From NCBI GenBank assembly GCA_937871935.1, contig CALMQI010000208.1, positions 1 to 59,657 of the forward strand: a DNA stretch of 59,657 nt, given 5' to 3'. The DNA is from an uncultured Burkholderiales bacterium (GTDB lineage Bacteria; Pseudomonadota; Gammaproteobacteria; Burkholderiales; Burkholderiaceae_C). Below the pieces are notes generated by a model. The model saw nothing but the letters and a program-made list of their open reading frames with translations, was not told the DNA's origin and searched no databases. Of this stretch, positions 16,443 to 25,182 are shown piece after piece (within the stretch, counting starts at the first letter, position 1; each line of letters begins with the position of its first letter). Made by a program: the position numbers and the translations under genes.

Positions 16443-17639
16443 TCAATAAGACTTCGGCAGCCCCAGGACGTGCTCGCCGATGTAGTTCAGCAGCATCTCG
16501 TTGTTGATCGGCGCGATCTCCAGCAGGCGGATCATCGGCCACAGCGTAACGACGTCGTAGTCGCGGTCGAAGCCATAGCCGCCATGGGTCTGCAGCGCGG
16601 CCTCCACCGCGGCAACCGCGGCGCGCGAGGCCAGCAGCTTGGCCATGTTGGCGTGCGCCCCGGCGTCCTCGCCGTTGTCGAAGCGGTCGGCGGCGTCGTA
16701 GGTCATCAGCCGCGCGGCTTCGAGTTCGGCCTTGGCCAGCGCCATCCGGTGCTGCAGCGCCTGGTAGCTGCCGATGGGTTTGCCGAAGGGCTTGCGGTCC
16801 TTCGAATACGCCACGCCCTTCGCCAGCGCGTAGTCGCCCAGGCCGAGCGCCGCGCCCGCGGCCAGCAGGCGCTCGGAGTTCAGGCCCTCGAACATCAGCT
16901 TGGCGCCCTTGCCGGGCTCGCCGATCACGGCGTCGGCGGGCAGCTGCACGTTGTCGAAGAACACCATGTACTGGCGCTCGGCCGTCTCGACCTGGATGTT
17001 GAGCTGCTTGAGCGTGATTCCCGGGGTCTTCATGTCGAGCACGAACAGCGACATGCCGTCGGTGCGGTGCTTGACCTCGCTGGCCTTCGTCGTCCGCGCC
17101 ACCACCATCATGGTGTCGGCGTCGCGCGCGCCGGAGATGAACACCTTCTGCCCGTTCAGCGTCCAGCCGCCGCCTGCATTGGGCGTGGCCAGGGTCGTCA
17201 TCGCGAAGCTGTTGGTGCCGGCGTTGGGCTCGGTGATGGCAAAGCACATCTTCTTCTCGCCGGTGCAGGTCGGCGTCACGTACCTGGCGATCTGTTCGCG
17301 CGTGCCGTTGCGCACGATGGGCACGCGGGCCAAACCGGTGACGACCAGGAACAGCGTGGGTACGCCGGCCAGCGCCAGGGCCTCGTTCAGGGCCGTGATC
17401 TCGAGCACGCCGCCGCCCGAGCCACCGTACTCTTCGGGGATCGACAGGCCGAGCAGGCCGAACTTGCCCAGGGCCTGCCAGAGTTCTTCGGGGAAGCGGT
17501 CTTCCTTGATGCACTGCAGAATGTAGCTGCGCGGGTATTGCGCGGTGACGCCACGCGTGGCTTCCTGGATGTCGCGCACCCGCGACTGAATCTGCGAAGA
17601 GGCGGTCTTGCGGCCGGTGGGCGAAGTGACGGAGTTCAT
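16443..17639 (-). CDS. Acyl-CoA dehydrogenase
   Basis: A 398-residue ACAD. Seen: GLLGLSIPEEYGGSGGG, MCFAITEPNAGTNSFAMTT, GQKVFISGARDADTM, the C-terminal FGKPIGSYQALQHRMALAKAELEAARL and THGGYGFDRDYDVVTLWPMIRLLE, ending GLPKSY. N-terminal residues 1-15 are an extension. Same subfamily as the enzymes at 2088 and 41694. It lies 55 bp after the AtuA-like gene and 16 bp before the MerR gene in the long operon. Substrate unknown. Confidence 0.93.
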   Translation of the reverse strand: MNSVTSPTGRKTASSQIQSRVRDIQEATRGVTAQYPRSYILQCIKEDRFPEELWQALGKFGLLGLSIPEEYGGSGGGVLEITALNEALALAGVPTLFLVVTGLARVPIVRNGTREQIARYVTPTCTGEKKMCFAITEPNAGTNSFAMTTLATPNAGGGWTLNGQKVFISGARDADTMMVVARTTKASEVKHRTDGMSLFVLDMKTPGITLKQLNIQVETAERQYMVFFDNVQLPADAVIGEPGKGAKLMFEGLNSERLLAAGAALGLGDYALAKGVAYSKDRKPFGKPIGSYQALQHRMALAKAELEAARLMTYDAADRFDNGEDAGAHANMAKLLASRAAVAAVEAALQTHGGYGFDRDYDVVTLWPMIRLLEIAPINNEMLLNYIGEHVLGLPKSY

Positions 17640-17694
17640 GAGGGGTCCTTTCGTTGGCTGTGCCAGGAAGCGAGTCGTCGCGGAGGAGCAGGTG

Positions 17695-19476
17695 TCAGAG
17701 GGCCAGGTCGGCAGGGATGGGCACCGGATGGTCGAGCAGCATCTGCGCGAAGGCCTTGCCCTGCGAGTCCATGCGCACCGACGCGATGCCGCCGCCGCCC
17801 AGGGCCTGCTGCAGGGTGAAGTTCAGTGCCTGCATGCCCGGCAGGTCGTAGCGCCTGACCTCGCCGCTGGCCAGGTGCGCGAACCAGCGCGCCACCGCTT
17901 CTTCGGTGATGGCGGCGCGGATGTAGGGCAGGAACTCAGGCCTGCGCGCGATGATGCCGATGTTGGCCGAGTCGCCCTTGTCGCCGCTGCGGCCCCAGGC
18001 CAGCTGCACCAGCGGCACGGTGCGCGCGCCGCGCGCGAAGGTCTCGGCCTCGGGCAGCGGGCCGCCGACGGCGGGCAGCGTGGCCAGGTCCAGCGGCTTG
18101 CCGGCCAGTTGTGGCGCGGCCACCTGCTGCGTGCCCATGTCGATGCTCGCGCTCAGTTGCGACTTGGGCACCAGGCACGAGAACAGCCGCACCACCGGCT
18201 GCACCTTGGGCCGCCCGCCGGTGAAGCCGGTGATCGCCGGCGCGGACATCAGCGCCATCGGCGCGACCTCGCGCGAGAACAGCTCGAGCGCGTCCTTCAG
18301 CGCGTGGCGCACGCCGACCTTGAGCATCACCTCGCGCGCCGACACGCGGGCCTGCGCGCCGTAGGTGTCCTCGGCGCCGATGGCCTCGACGCTGGCCTCG
18401 GTGAAGTCGGGCCAGCCGCGCGCGGCGTAGTGGCGCCGCATGCGCGCCAGCATCGCCGCGCCGGTGCGGCGCGCCTTGGCGCCGGCGTCGATGCCGCCGA
18501 TCATGAACAGGCTCATCGCCCGGAAGCCGTCGGCGTAGGTCAGGCTGGCCTTGGCCTGGTCGGTGGGCGCTCGGCCGCGTGCGCCCTTGACCTCGACGCG
18601 GTCCGGGCCCACCTGCGTCAGCGTGACGGCGGTGAAGTCGCACACCACATCGGGCAGGATGTAGGCGCGCGGGTCGCCGATCTCGTAGAGCATCTGCTCG
18701 CCCACGGTGGACGGGCAGACCAGCCCGCCGGTGCCGGCCGGCTTGGTGATGACGAAGCTGCCGTCGGCGCGGCACTCGGCGACGGGGAAGCCCATGTCGT
18801 CCCAGCCCGGAACGCTGGCCCAGTCGGTGTAGTTGCCGCCGGTGGCCTGCGTGCCGCACTCGATCAGGTGGCCGGCCAGGCTGCCCTGGGCCAGTTTGTC
18901 CAGGTCGTCGGCTTTCCAGCCGAAGCGGGCGATCAGCGGCGCCAGCGTCACCGCGCTGTCGACGCAGCGGCCGGTGACGACGATGTCGGCGCCGGCGGCC
19001 AGCGCCGCGGCGATCGGGAAGGCGCCCAGGTAGGCGTTGGCGCTCATCAGCTTGGCCGGGAAGGCAGCGCCGGAGAACATCTCGGTCGTGCCCGCGGCGC
19101 GCATGGCCTCGACCTGCGGCATCAGGTCGTCACCCAGCACGGCGGCGATCTTCAAGTCCACGCCCTCGGCCTGCGCCGCGGCCACCAGCGCGTCGCGGCA
19201 GGCCGAAGGGTTGACGCCACCGGCATTGGCGATGACCTGGATGCCGCGCGTCTTGATCTGCTTCATCAGCGGCTTCATGGTCGCCACGAAGTCGGGCGCA
19301 TAGCCCTGGGCCGGGTCCTTGGCCTTGGCGCGGATCAGCAGCGACATCGTGATCTCGGCCAGGTAGTCGAAGACCAGCACGTCGATGTCGCCGCGCTCGA
19401 CCAGTTGCGCCGCGGCGAATTCGGTGTCGCCCCAGAATCCTGAGGCGCAGCCGATGCGCAGGGTGTCTTTCTTCAT
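17695..19476 (-). CDS. AtuA-family (DUF1446) protein
   Basis: A 593-residue protein matching the length and sequence style of AtuA, a protein of acyclic terpene (citronellol/geraniol) utilisation in Pseudomonas. It opens TLRIGCASGFWGDTEFAAAQLVERGDIDVLVFDYLAEITMSLL and carries DIVVTGRCVDSAVTLAPLIARFGW plus a C-terminal extension with LAWGRSGDKGDSANIG. The biochemical role of the family is not settled. Similar genes occur in other branched acyl-CoA operons, so the name does not prove terpene use. Neighbours are a PaaI thioesterase (30 bp upstream) and an ACAD (55 bp downstream). Confidence 0.88.
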   Translation of the reverse strand: MKKDTLRIGCASGFWGDTEFAAAQLVERGDIDVLVFDYLAEITMSLLIRAKAKDPAQGYAPDFVATMKPLMKQIKTRGIQVIANAGGVNPSACRDALVAAAQAEGVDLKIAAVLGDDLMPQVEAMRAAGTTEMFSGAAFPAKLMSANAYLGAFPIAAALAAGADIVVTGRCVDSAVTLAPLIARFGWKADDLDKLAQGSLAGHLIECGTQATGGNYTDWASVPGWDDMGFPVAECRADGSFVITKPAGTGGLVCPSTVGEQMLYEIGDPRAYILPDVVCDFTAVTLTQVGPDRVEVKGARGRAPTDQAKASLTYADGFRAMSLFMIGGIDAGAKARRTGAAMLARMRRHYAARGWPDFTEASVEAIGAEDTYGAQARVSAREVMLKVGVRHALKDALELFSREVAPMALMSAPAITGFTGGRPKVQPVVRLFSCLVPKSQLSASIDMGTQQVAAPQLAGKPLDLATLPAVGGPLPEAETFARGARTVPLVQLAWGRSGDKGDSANIGIIARRPEFLPYIRAAITEEAVARWFAHLASGEVRRYDLPGMQALNFTLQQALGGGGIASVRMDSQGKAFAQMLLDHPVPIPADLAL

Positions 19477-19506
19477 GGGGTTCGTCTCCGTGCCTTCGGT
19501 TTGTTA

Positions 19507-19998
19507 TCAGGGCTGGCCGGGTGCTGCGTCGCGCGGCCAGAAGATGCGCCAGATGCCCTTGGCCGTTGCGCAGGTGTGACCCCGCGCGTCGAGTAGCTCG
19601 CCTTCGGCGAAAGCGATGTTGCGGCTGGCGCGCACGACCTTGCCGCGGGCCTGGAAGTGGTCACCACTGGCGGCATCGACGTAGCTGATGTCGAGGTTGA
19701 TGGTCGACTGGCGCAGCCGCTGCGGGTCGATGCCGCGCATCTCCGGCCGTGCGAGCAGCGACGAAGCGATCGCGCAGCCCAGCGCGCCGTCGAACATGTA
19801 GGCGATGACGCCGCCGTTGAGCACAGCGTCGGAGCCGCCGCCGCCGCGCTGCGTGGCCATCACCTGGGGCAGGCGCACCACGGCTTCGCCGACGCCGACG
19901 ATGTCGACCTCCAGCCCTTGTGCGCGCATGAAGAGGTTGTTGCCCCAGCGCTGCCAGAAGGCGTCGATGACGTGCTGGGGGATCGGGTTGTCGCTCAC
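19507..19998 (-). CDS. PaaI-family thioesterase (hotdog fold)
   Basis: A 163-residue hotdog-fold protein. The core reads GGGGSDAVLNGGVIAYMFDGALGCAIASSL and TINLDISYVDAASGDHFQARGKVVRASRNIAFAEGEL, the PaaI pattern with an active-site region near the central helix. I place the start at the GTG of 19998 (VSDNPIPQ), which has a GGAG nine bases upstream and avoids overlapping the preceding gene. An ATG at 20052 would overlap it by 38 bp. The family hydrolyses aryl- or acyl-CoA esters, relieving CoA sequestration, consistent with an operon that makes many CoA thioesters. Confidence 0.87.
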   Translation of the reverse strand: MSDNPIPQHVIDAFWQRWGNNLFMRAQGLEVDIVGVGEAVVRLPQVMATQRGGGGSDAVLNGGVIAYMFDGALGCAIASSLLARPEMRGIDPQRLRQSTINLDISYVDAASGDHFQARGKVVRASRNIAFAEGELLDARGHTCATAKGIWRIFWPRDAAPGQP

Positions 19999-20014
19999 GA
20001 CGGGGGTCTCCGTT

Positions 20015-21664
20015 TCAGGAAGCCAGGCCCAGCGCCTGGATGCGTTCGACATGGGCCAGCAACGAGCGCTTGGCCATCGGCCACAGGCCCTTGGGCGTGT
20101 CGGCGTAGGCCAGCGGCACCCAGTCTTCTGGGCCGCCGTCGGGCCGCTGGCGCATCGCGGCGACGACCTTGGCCTCGCGCGCCAGGCGGTGCGCCTTGAG
20201 CCTGGCGATGGTGTCGGCGGCCGCCCCCATCACGTGGCCATGGGCCGGCAGGATGAAGCGGATGGCATCGCTGCCGCACGCGGCGCTCAGCGCGTCCAGG
20301 GAATCGAGGTAGTCCGCCATGCTGCCATCCGGCGGATCGATGATCGTGGTGCTGCCGTTCAGGACGTGGTCGCCCGAGAACAGCAGGCCGTCTTCTTCGA
20401 CGACCAGGCACAGGTGGTTGGCAGCGTGGCCCGGGGTGTGGATGGCACGCAGCGTCACCGGGTGCTCGGGGTCGTCCAGATGCACACGCTCGCCGTCGCC
20501 GAGTTCACGGTCGGGCACGAACAGCGAATGCGCGCGCGCGGTGGCTGCCGACGCCATGCCCAGGATGGGCGGGCGCTGGCCGGTGTTCTGCGCGCAGAGC
20601 TCGGCCAGCGGCTTGGCGCCGGGCGAATGGTCGGGGTGCGAGTGCGTGCACAGGATGGCGCGGATGTTTCCCCCGGTGGCCTCGAACAGGCGCGCCACGT
20701 GCTCGAGGTCGGGCGGGCCGGGGTCGATGACGACGAAGCCGCCGGCAGCGCTGCCGACGATGTAGCTGTTGGTGCCGGGGCCGGTCATCACGCCGGCGTT
20801 GGGTGCCGTCAGCCGCCACAGGTGGCGCAGCAGTTGCACCGGGCGCTCGCACTGCCAGTCCAGTGCGTGTTCGAGCTGGCCGTCGGGGCAGACCAGTTCC
20901 AGCTCGCCGAAGGGCAGGTCGGATTCCATGAAACGCTGCGGCTTGCCGCCGACGAGCGCGCCGCGAGGGCACGAGTCCCACAGCGGCTGGCCGCTGGCAC
21001 AGGCCTGCAGCACGGCGTCGATGTGATCGAAGCGGGCCAGCCACTGCAGCGTGCGCAGGGTCGGGAAGATCAGCGGCAGGCTGCCTTGCTGGTGGCGCTG
21101 CAGCGCCAGCTCGGCGCGCAGCCAGACCGGCTCGAACTGCTCGGCGTCGTCGGCCACGGGGGTCTGGCCCTCGGGCAGGCGGGCGATCAGAAAGGCGGTG
21201 CTGAAGCGGCGCGGGCCCACGTCACGGTCGGTGGTCCAGCGCGCGAGCGTGCGCACTTCGGTGGCGGCCAGGCCGAGGCCGCGCTCGCGCAGCTGCGGGT
21301 ACAGGGGCTGGTCGCGGCGGATGGCGGCCAGCTCGGCCGCAGCCAAGGGCCGACCGTTGGCGTGGCGCGCGTGCAGCACGCCCAGTTCCTCGAAGCTCTC
21401 GCGCAAGGCCGCGAGCGCGGCGGTCAGCTGCGCCGGGGCAGCACCCTCGCCGCCGTGCACGAGGTCGTGGGCGCACGCGTCTTCGTCGTCGATGCGGCCG
21501 CCAGGGAATACGAACACGCCGGGCAGGAAGCTGGCCGTCGGCGAGCGCCGCGTCAGCAGCACCTCGGGGCCGGCGGCGGTGGCGCGCAGCCACAGCAGGG
21601 TGGCCGCCGGTCGGGGCTCGACGGGCTGGCGCGCCGGGTACACGTGCAGGGTGGGGCGGACCAT
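20015..21664 (-). CDS. Nudix hydrolase / metallo-beta-lactamase-fold fusion protein
   Basis: A 549-residue two-domain protein. The N-terminal half (about 10-250) is Nudix-like: LLTRRSPTASFLPGVFVFPGGRIDDED, then after an insertion LRESFEELGV, which completes the REUxEExGU part of the Nudix box. The C-terminal half (about 280-545) is a metallo-beta-lactamase fold with GPGTNSYIVG, the H-x-H-x-D-H motif THSHPDHSPGAKPL and GHAANHLCLVVEEDGLLFSGDHVL. Separate Nudix enzymes can cleave CoA or acyl-CoA at the diphosphate, and MBL enzymes can be thioesterases (glyoxalase II type). A CoA-thioester clean-up role is plausible but is inference. It lies 15-16 bp from its neighbours, clearly within the operon. 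Confidence 0.85.
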   Translation of the reverse strand: MVRPTLHVYPARQPVEPRPAATLLWLRATAAGPEVLLTRRSPTASFLPGVFVFPGGRIDDEDACAHDLVHGGEGAAPAQLTAALAALRESFEELGVLHARHANGRPLAAAELAAIRRDQPLYPQLRERGLGLAATEVRTLARWTTDRDVGPRRFSTAFLIARLPEGQTPVADDAEQFEPVWLRAELALQRHQQGSLPLIFPTLRTLQWLARFDHIDAVLQACASGQPLWDSCPRGALVGGKPQRFMESDLPFGELELVCPDGQLEHALDWQCERPVQLLRHLWRLTAPNAGVMTGPGTNSYIVGSAAGGFVVIDPGPPDLEHVARLFEATGGNIRAILCTHSHPDHSPGAKPLAELCAQNTGQRPPILGMASAATARAHSLFVPDRELGDGERVHLDDPEHPVTLRAIHTPGHAANHLCLVVEEDGLLFSGDHVLNGSTTIIDPPDGSMADYLDSLDALSAACGSDAIRFILPAHGHVMGAAADTIARLKAHRLAREAKVVAAMRQRPDGGPEDWVPLAYADTPKGLWPMAKRSLLAHVERIQALGLAS

Positions 21665-21679
21665 GGTCTTGGCCTTCTT

Positions 21680-23092
21680 TCAGGCGCTGGCGCTGTTGGT
21701 GCGCAGCAACTCGTCCAGCGTGCGCTCGAGGTGGCGCAGCGAATTGCATTCGCGTGCGATGTGGCAGTAGGGCGCGTAGCGTTTCATCTCCGAATCGCCC
21801 AGACCCCAGAACGACACCGGCTCGGGGTTGAGCCAGATCACGCGCCGCGCGCGCCCGTACAAGGTCTTCATGATCTCGGCATGCGCCTCGCCGCGGTTGT
21901 TGCGCGCGTCGCCCAGGATCAGCACCGTGGTGCGGCGGTCGATGCGGTGCATCAGCTGTTCGTCGATGTCCTCCAGCACCTGGCCGTAGTCGGTGCCGGA
22001 GCCGCCCACGGCGTGCATCACCCGGTCGACCGCCTGCTCGACCGGCAGCGCCTCGAAGGTGGCGCTGACGTCGACCAGATGGTTGGTGAAGGCGAAGGAC
22101 TGCACGTCGGAGACCAGCTCGTCCAGGCTGTACAGGAACAGCAGCAGGAAGCGCGCGTACTGGCGCACCGAGCCGCTGACGTCGCAGATGGCCACCACGC
22201 GCGGGCGCTCGATCTTGGTGCTGCGCCAGAAGGTCTCGAACATCACGCCGCCGTAGGCCGCATTGGCGCGCATGGTGCGGCGGAAGTCGAGCTGGCCGCG
22301 CTGCTCGCGCCGCTTGCGGTGCGCGTGGCGTTCGGCCAGTCGGCGCGCGATCTTGCGCACGATCTCGTGCATGCGCGCGAAGTCGCGGCGGTCGATGTTG
22401 GACAGCTTCTGCGTCTGCAGGAAGTCGTCGTGCAGCTCGCGCGTCGGCGCCGTGCCGTACATCGACAGCTTGCGTTCGACGAAGTTGCGCACTTCGTTGA
22501 ACAGGTGCTTGCGCGCGCGTTCGAGCTCCACTGCGCGCTGCGGCGCCTGCGTCTGCCGGCGCGCCTCGGTGATCTCGCGGTCGAGCAGGTCCAGCCCCAT
22601 GGCGCGCTGGATCTTCTGCGTGTAGTAGCCCTTCTGCGTGAAGAACCAGATGTCGGTCAGGCCGACGTCGCGCGCCGCCTGCTGCATGCGGCGCGACAGC
22701 GCGGCCGAGTCGCCGGCCAGCAGCAGCTGTGACAGGGCCTGCCCGGCGCTGCCCTGGCAGCCGCCGGGGCCGCCGCTGCCCTGGCCGCTGCCTTCGGCGC
22801 TGGACAGCGGCTGCTCGTCGGGCGGTGGCACGGCAGCGGGCGCCGCGCCGGGCTGGCCCGCGGGGCGCGTGCCGAAGGTATCGAAGTGGAAGAAGCGATC
22901 GAAGGTCCGGTCGAAGATGGCCCGGTCGGGCACGGTCTTCACCAGCGTCGCGCCGAGGGCGCTCTTCAGCAGCTCGCGTTCGCGCCAGCCCACCAGCGCG
23001 GTGGCGCGCGCAGCATCGATCTGCGCGTTCAGGCTGACTTCGATGTCGCTGCCGCGCAGCGCCTTGAAGAAGTCTTCAAGCGTGGCTTGCAT
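21680..23092 (-). CDS. VWA-domain protein (CoxE-like), MoxR partner
   Basis: A 470-residue protein of the CoxE/VWA type. Start at ATG 23092 (MQATLEDFFKALR). The N-terminal region opens the usual fold (SDIEVSLNAQIDAARA). A low-complexity Pro/Gly/Gln linker follows at about 105-140. The C-terminal VWA domain holds a MIDAS motif D-x-S-x-S in VVAICDVSGSVRQYARF and YGQVLEDIDEQLMHRIDRRTTVLILGDARNN. Such proteins work with a MoxR AAA+ ATPase to mature or remodel another enzyme. Its start overlaps the end of that ATPase gene by 17 bp. Confidence 0.9.
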   Translation of the reverse strand: MQATLEDFFKALRGSDIEVSLNAQIDAARATALVGWRERELLKSALGATLVKTVPDRAIFDRTFDRFFHFDTFGTRPAGQPGAAPAAVPPPDEQPLSSAEGSGQGSGGPGGCQGSAGQALSQLLLAGDSAALSRRMQQAARDVGLTDIWFFTQKGYYTQKIQRAMGLDLLDREITEARRQTQAPQRAVELERARKHLFNEVRNFVERKLSMYGTAPTRELHDDFLQTQKLSNIDRRDFARMHEIVRKIARRLAERHAHRKRREQRGQLDFRRTMRANAAYGGVMFETFWRSTKIERPRVVAICDVSGSVRQYARFLLLFLYSLDELVSDVQSFAFTNHLVDVSATFEALPVEQAVDRVMHAVGGSGTDYGQVLEDIDEQLMHRIDRRTTVLILGDARNNRGEAHAEIMKTLYGRARRVIWLNPEPVSFWGLGDSEMKRYAPYCHIARECNSLRHLERTLDELLRTNSASA

Positions 23093-24056
23093 GATGGCTC
23101 GACAGCGGCAGTTCCGCGTCCTTGCGCGCCTGCGCCAGCAGCGCCGGGAGCTGCTCGGTAGCCGAGGCAATGTCCTGCTCGAACTTGAGGAACACGTTGA
23201 GGGTGTCGCGCACCAGATCCAGGCTCAGGTGCTCGGCGTTGAGCAGCAGCAGGGTCTTCGCCCAGTCGATGGTTTCGCTGACCGAGGGCTGCTTCTTTAG
23301 GTCGATGGCGCGCACCGCCTGCACGAAGGCCACCAGCTCGCGGTTCAGGGTCTGCGACAGCCCGGGTACGCGGCGCTCGAGGATGGTGCGCTCGACCTTG
23401 GCCTCGGGGAAGGGGATGTGCAGGTGCAGGCAGCGGCGCTTGAGCGCGTCGCTCATCTCGCGCGTGTTGTTGCTGGTCAGGAACACCAGCGGCTTGACCT
23501 TGGCCACGATGGTGCCGATCTCGGGCACCGAGACCTGGAAGTCCGACAGCACTTCCAGCAAGAAGGCCTCGAACTCGGGGTCGGACTTGTCGATCTCGTC
23601 GATCAGCAGAACGCAGCCGCGCTCCTGGTGCAGCGCCTGGTACAGCGGCCGCGGCTCGAGGAAGTGCTCGGAGAAGAACAGGTCGTCGTGGCTGTGCAGG
23701 CGCTCGATCGACGCCGCCAGGCCGACCGCGCCCTGCATCATCTCGGCCAGCTTGTCCTTCAGCAGCTGCGTGTAGAGCAGTTGCTTGCCGTACTTCCATT
23801 CGTACAGTGCCTTCGATTCGTCCAGGCCCTCGTAGCACTGCAGGCGGATCAGCGGCACATCCAGGATGGTGGCCATGCTCTTGGCCAGTTCGGTCTTGCC
23901 GACGCCGGCCGGGCCTTCGACCAGGATCGGCTTTTCCAGGTTGAACGCCAGGTAGACCGCGGTGGCGAGCTCCCGGGTGCAGATGTAGTCGACGTCCGCG
24001 AGGCGGGACGACACCACGTCGACGGTGTCGAAATGCGAGTCATGCAGGGATTTCAT
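23076..24056 (-). CDS. MoxR-family AAA+ ATPase
   Basis: A 326-residue MoxR AAA+ ATPase. Walker A is VEGPAGVGKTELAKS and Walker B VLLIDEIDKSDPEFEAFLLEVLSD, followed by sensor-1 FLTSNNTREMSDALKRRCLHLHI with an Arg-finger pair. It overlaps both neighbours by 17 bp (ACAD stop at 24040, VWA start at 23092), so it is tightly fixed in the acyl-CoA operon. MoxR/VWA pairs usually help metal or cofactor insertion or complex remodelling. Here the client could be the adjacent unusual ACAD or the AtuA-family protein, which is inference. Confidence 0.93.
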   Translation of the reverse strand: MKSLHDSHFDTVDVVSSRLADVDYICTRELATAVYLAFNLEKPILVEGPAGVGKTELAKSMATILDVPLIRLQCYEGLDESKALYEWKYGKQLLYTQLLKDKLAEMMQGAVGLAASIERLHSHDDLFFSEHFLEPRPLYQALHQERGCVLLIDEIDKSDPEFEAFLLEVLSDFQVSVPEIGTIVAKVKPLVFLTSNNTREMSDALKRRCLHLHIPFPEAKVERTILERRVPGLSQTLNRELVAFVQAVRAIDLKKQPSVSETIDWAKTLLLLNAEHLSLDLVRDTLNVFLKFEQDIASATEQLPALLAQARKDAELPLSSHHASHA

Positions 24057-25182
24057 GGTTTTCCTTGGTACTGACCAGGCCGGTGCCGGCCTTCAGATGG
24101 CGTGCTTCACCGACTCCGCGCGCAATGCCGAGCACGATGCGCAGATCGCCGGCGATGTCGAGCAGCCGCGTTTCGTGGTCGTCGAGCTGGGCAGCGAAGG
24201 CTTCGCAACCAGCCTGCCAGCGCTGCAGCAGGATGCGCAGGCCGGCGTTGAGATCGGCAAGCTGTTCGCCGGGCCCCTGGCGAGCGAGTTGTCGCGACGA
24301 CTGCGCAACCAGGGTGTCGATCGCCATCAGCTCCAGCCGGAACGCGCCCAGGCGCCGCAGGGTGTCGGGCGTCGGCCTCGTGCCTCGCTGCCAGCGGGCG
24401 AGGGCCTCGAGTTCGGCCTGCATCGCGCCCGCCATGGCGCTACCGAGCAGGGTGTCCTCCAAGGTCCGCAGCGGTTTGGCAATCAGGTCGAAGGCCTTGC
24501 CGTCGGTGTCCAGACGCCGCGCATCGGGGACAAGGCAGCCGTCCAGCACCAGGCCGCAGTGGCCCAGCGGCAGCAGCACTGCGTCACGCCCGGTCGGTCG
24601 GCGGGCCAGGCCCGGATTGTCGGCGTCGACGATGAAGGCGTCGAAGCGCTTGCGCCCAGCGTCCTCGCCCGTGACCGCCAGCACGACGACGACATCGGCC
24701 GCCGGGCCGTTGCTGACGAAGGACTTCTCGCCCTCGAGCAACCATTGGCCGTCGTGCTGGCGCGCCGCACAGCGCAGCAGCTTGGGGTGGGCGCCGGCCT
24801 GCGGCTCGGAGATGGCCAGGGCAACGATCTTGCGGCCTCGGGCCATCATACGCAGCAGGGCGCGATGGCCGTCATTGCCGACGTGCGGGCCGATGACGAA
24901 GCGGCCGAGCATCTCGTTCATCAGCCAGCCCAGGGCCAGCCCCAGGTGGGCCGTCTCGCGCGCGATGATGCCCGCCAGCGCAGCCACGGCCGGCCAGTCG
25001 GCACGGGGCTCGCCGCCATCGGGGTCGAAGCCCACGCCCAGCATGGCCTGTGCGCCCAGGTGCTGCCACCAGGCGCGGGGGAAAGCATCGCCGCGCGACA
25101 CCGCAGGCGCGCTGCGCAGCGCCTCGTGCATCGCGGCGCACAGGCGGGCCGTTGCGCCTTCTTCGATGTCGGGCTGGTTCAT
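24040..25182 (-). CDS. Acyl-CoA dehydrogenase-like protein, divergent
   Basis: A 380-residue ACAD homologue with recognisable middle domain (VALAISEPQAGAHPKLLRCAA, GEKSFVSNGPAADVVVVLAVTG) and N-terminal helices (GVGFDPDGGEPRADWPAVAALAGIIARETAHLGLALG). The C-terminal domain is atypical: the usual RxQFGxxIxxxQ and GGxG motifs are absent and a helical, Arg-rich segment replaces them. The ATG overlaps the preceding ACAD stop (ATGA at 25182). It may be the second subunit of a heteromeric enzyme with that ACAD, or a non-redox ACAD-fold protein. The 17-bp overlap with moxR suggests it is handled together with the ATPase. Confidence 0.75.
   Translation of the reverse strand: MNQPDIEEGATARLCAAMHEALRSAPAVSRGDAFPRAWWQHLGAQAMLGVGFDPDGGEPRADWPAVAALAGIIARETAHLGLALGWLMNEMLGRFVIGPHVGNDGHRALLRMMARGRKIVALAISEPQAGAHPKLLRCAARQHDGQWLLEGEKSFVSNGPAADVVVVLAVTGEDAGRKRFDAFIVDADNPGLARRPTGRDAVLLPLGHCGLVLDGCLVPDARRLDTDGKAFDLIAKPLRTLEDTLLGSAMAGAMQAELEALARWQRGTRPTPDTLRRLGAFRLELMAIDTLVAQSSRQLARQGPGEQLADLNAGLRILLQRWQAGCEAFAAQLDDHETRLLDIAGDLRIVLGIARGVGEARHLKAGTGLVSTKENHEIPA

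Noticed and set aside
17608..19443. A 611-codon plus-strand frame opposite the AtuA-like gene
   Set aside because: Antisense shadow of a conserved gene: low-complexity Arg/Gly/Ala/His composition and no motifs.
19805..22732. A 975-codon plus-strand open frame
   Set aside because: Runs antisense to three conserved genes (PaaI, Nudix-MBL, VWA). Its length is explained by G+C-rich codon bias.
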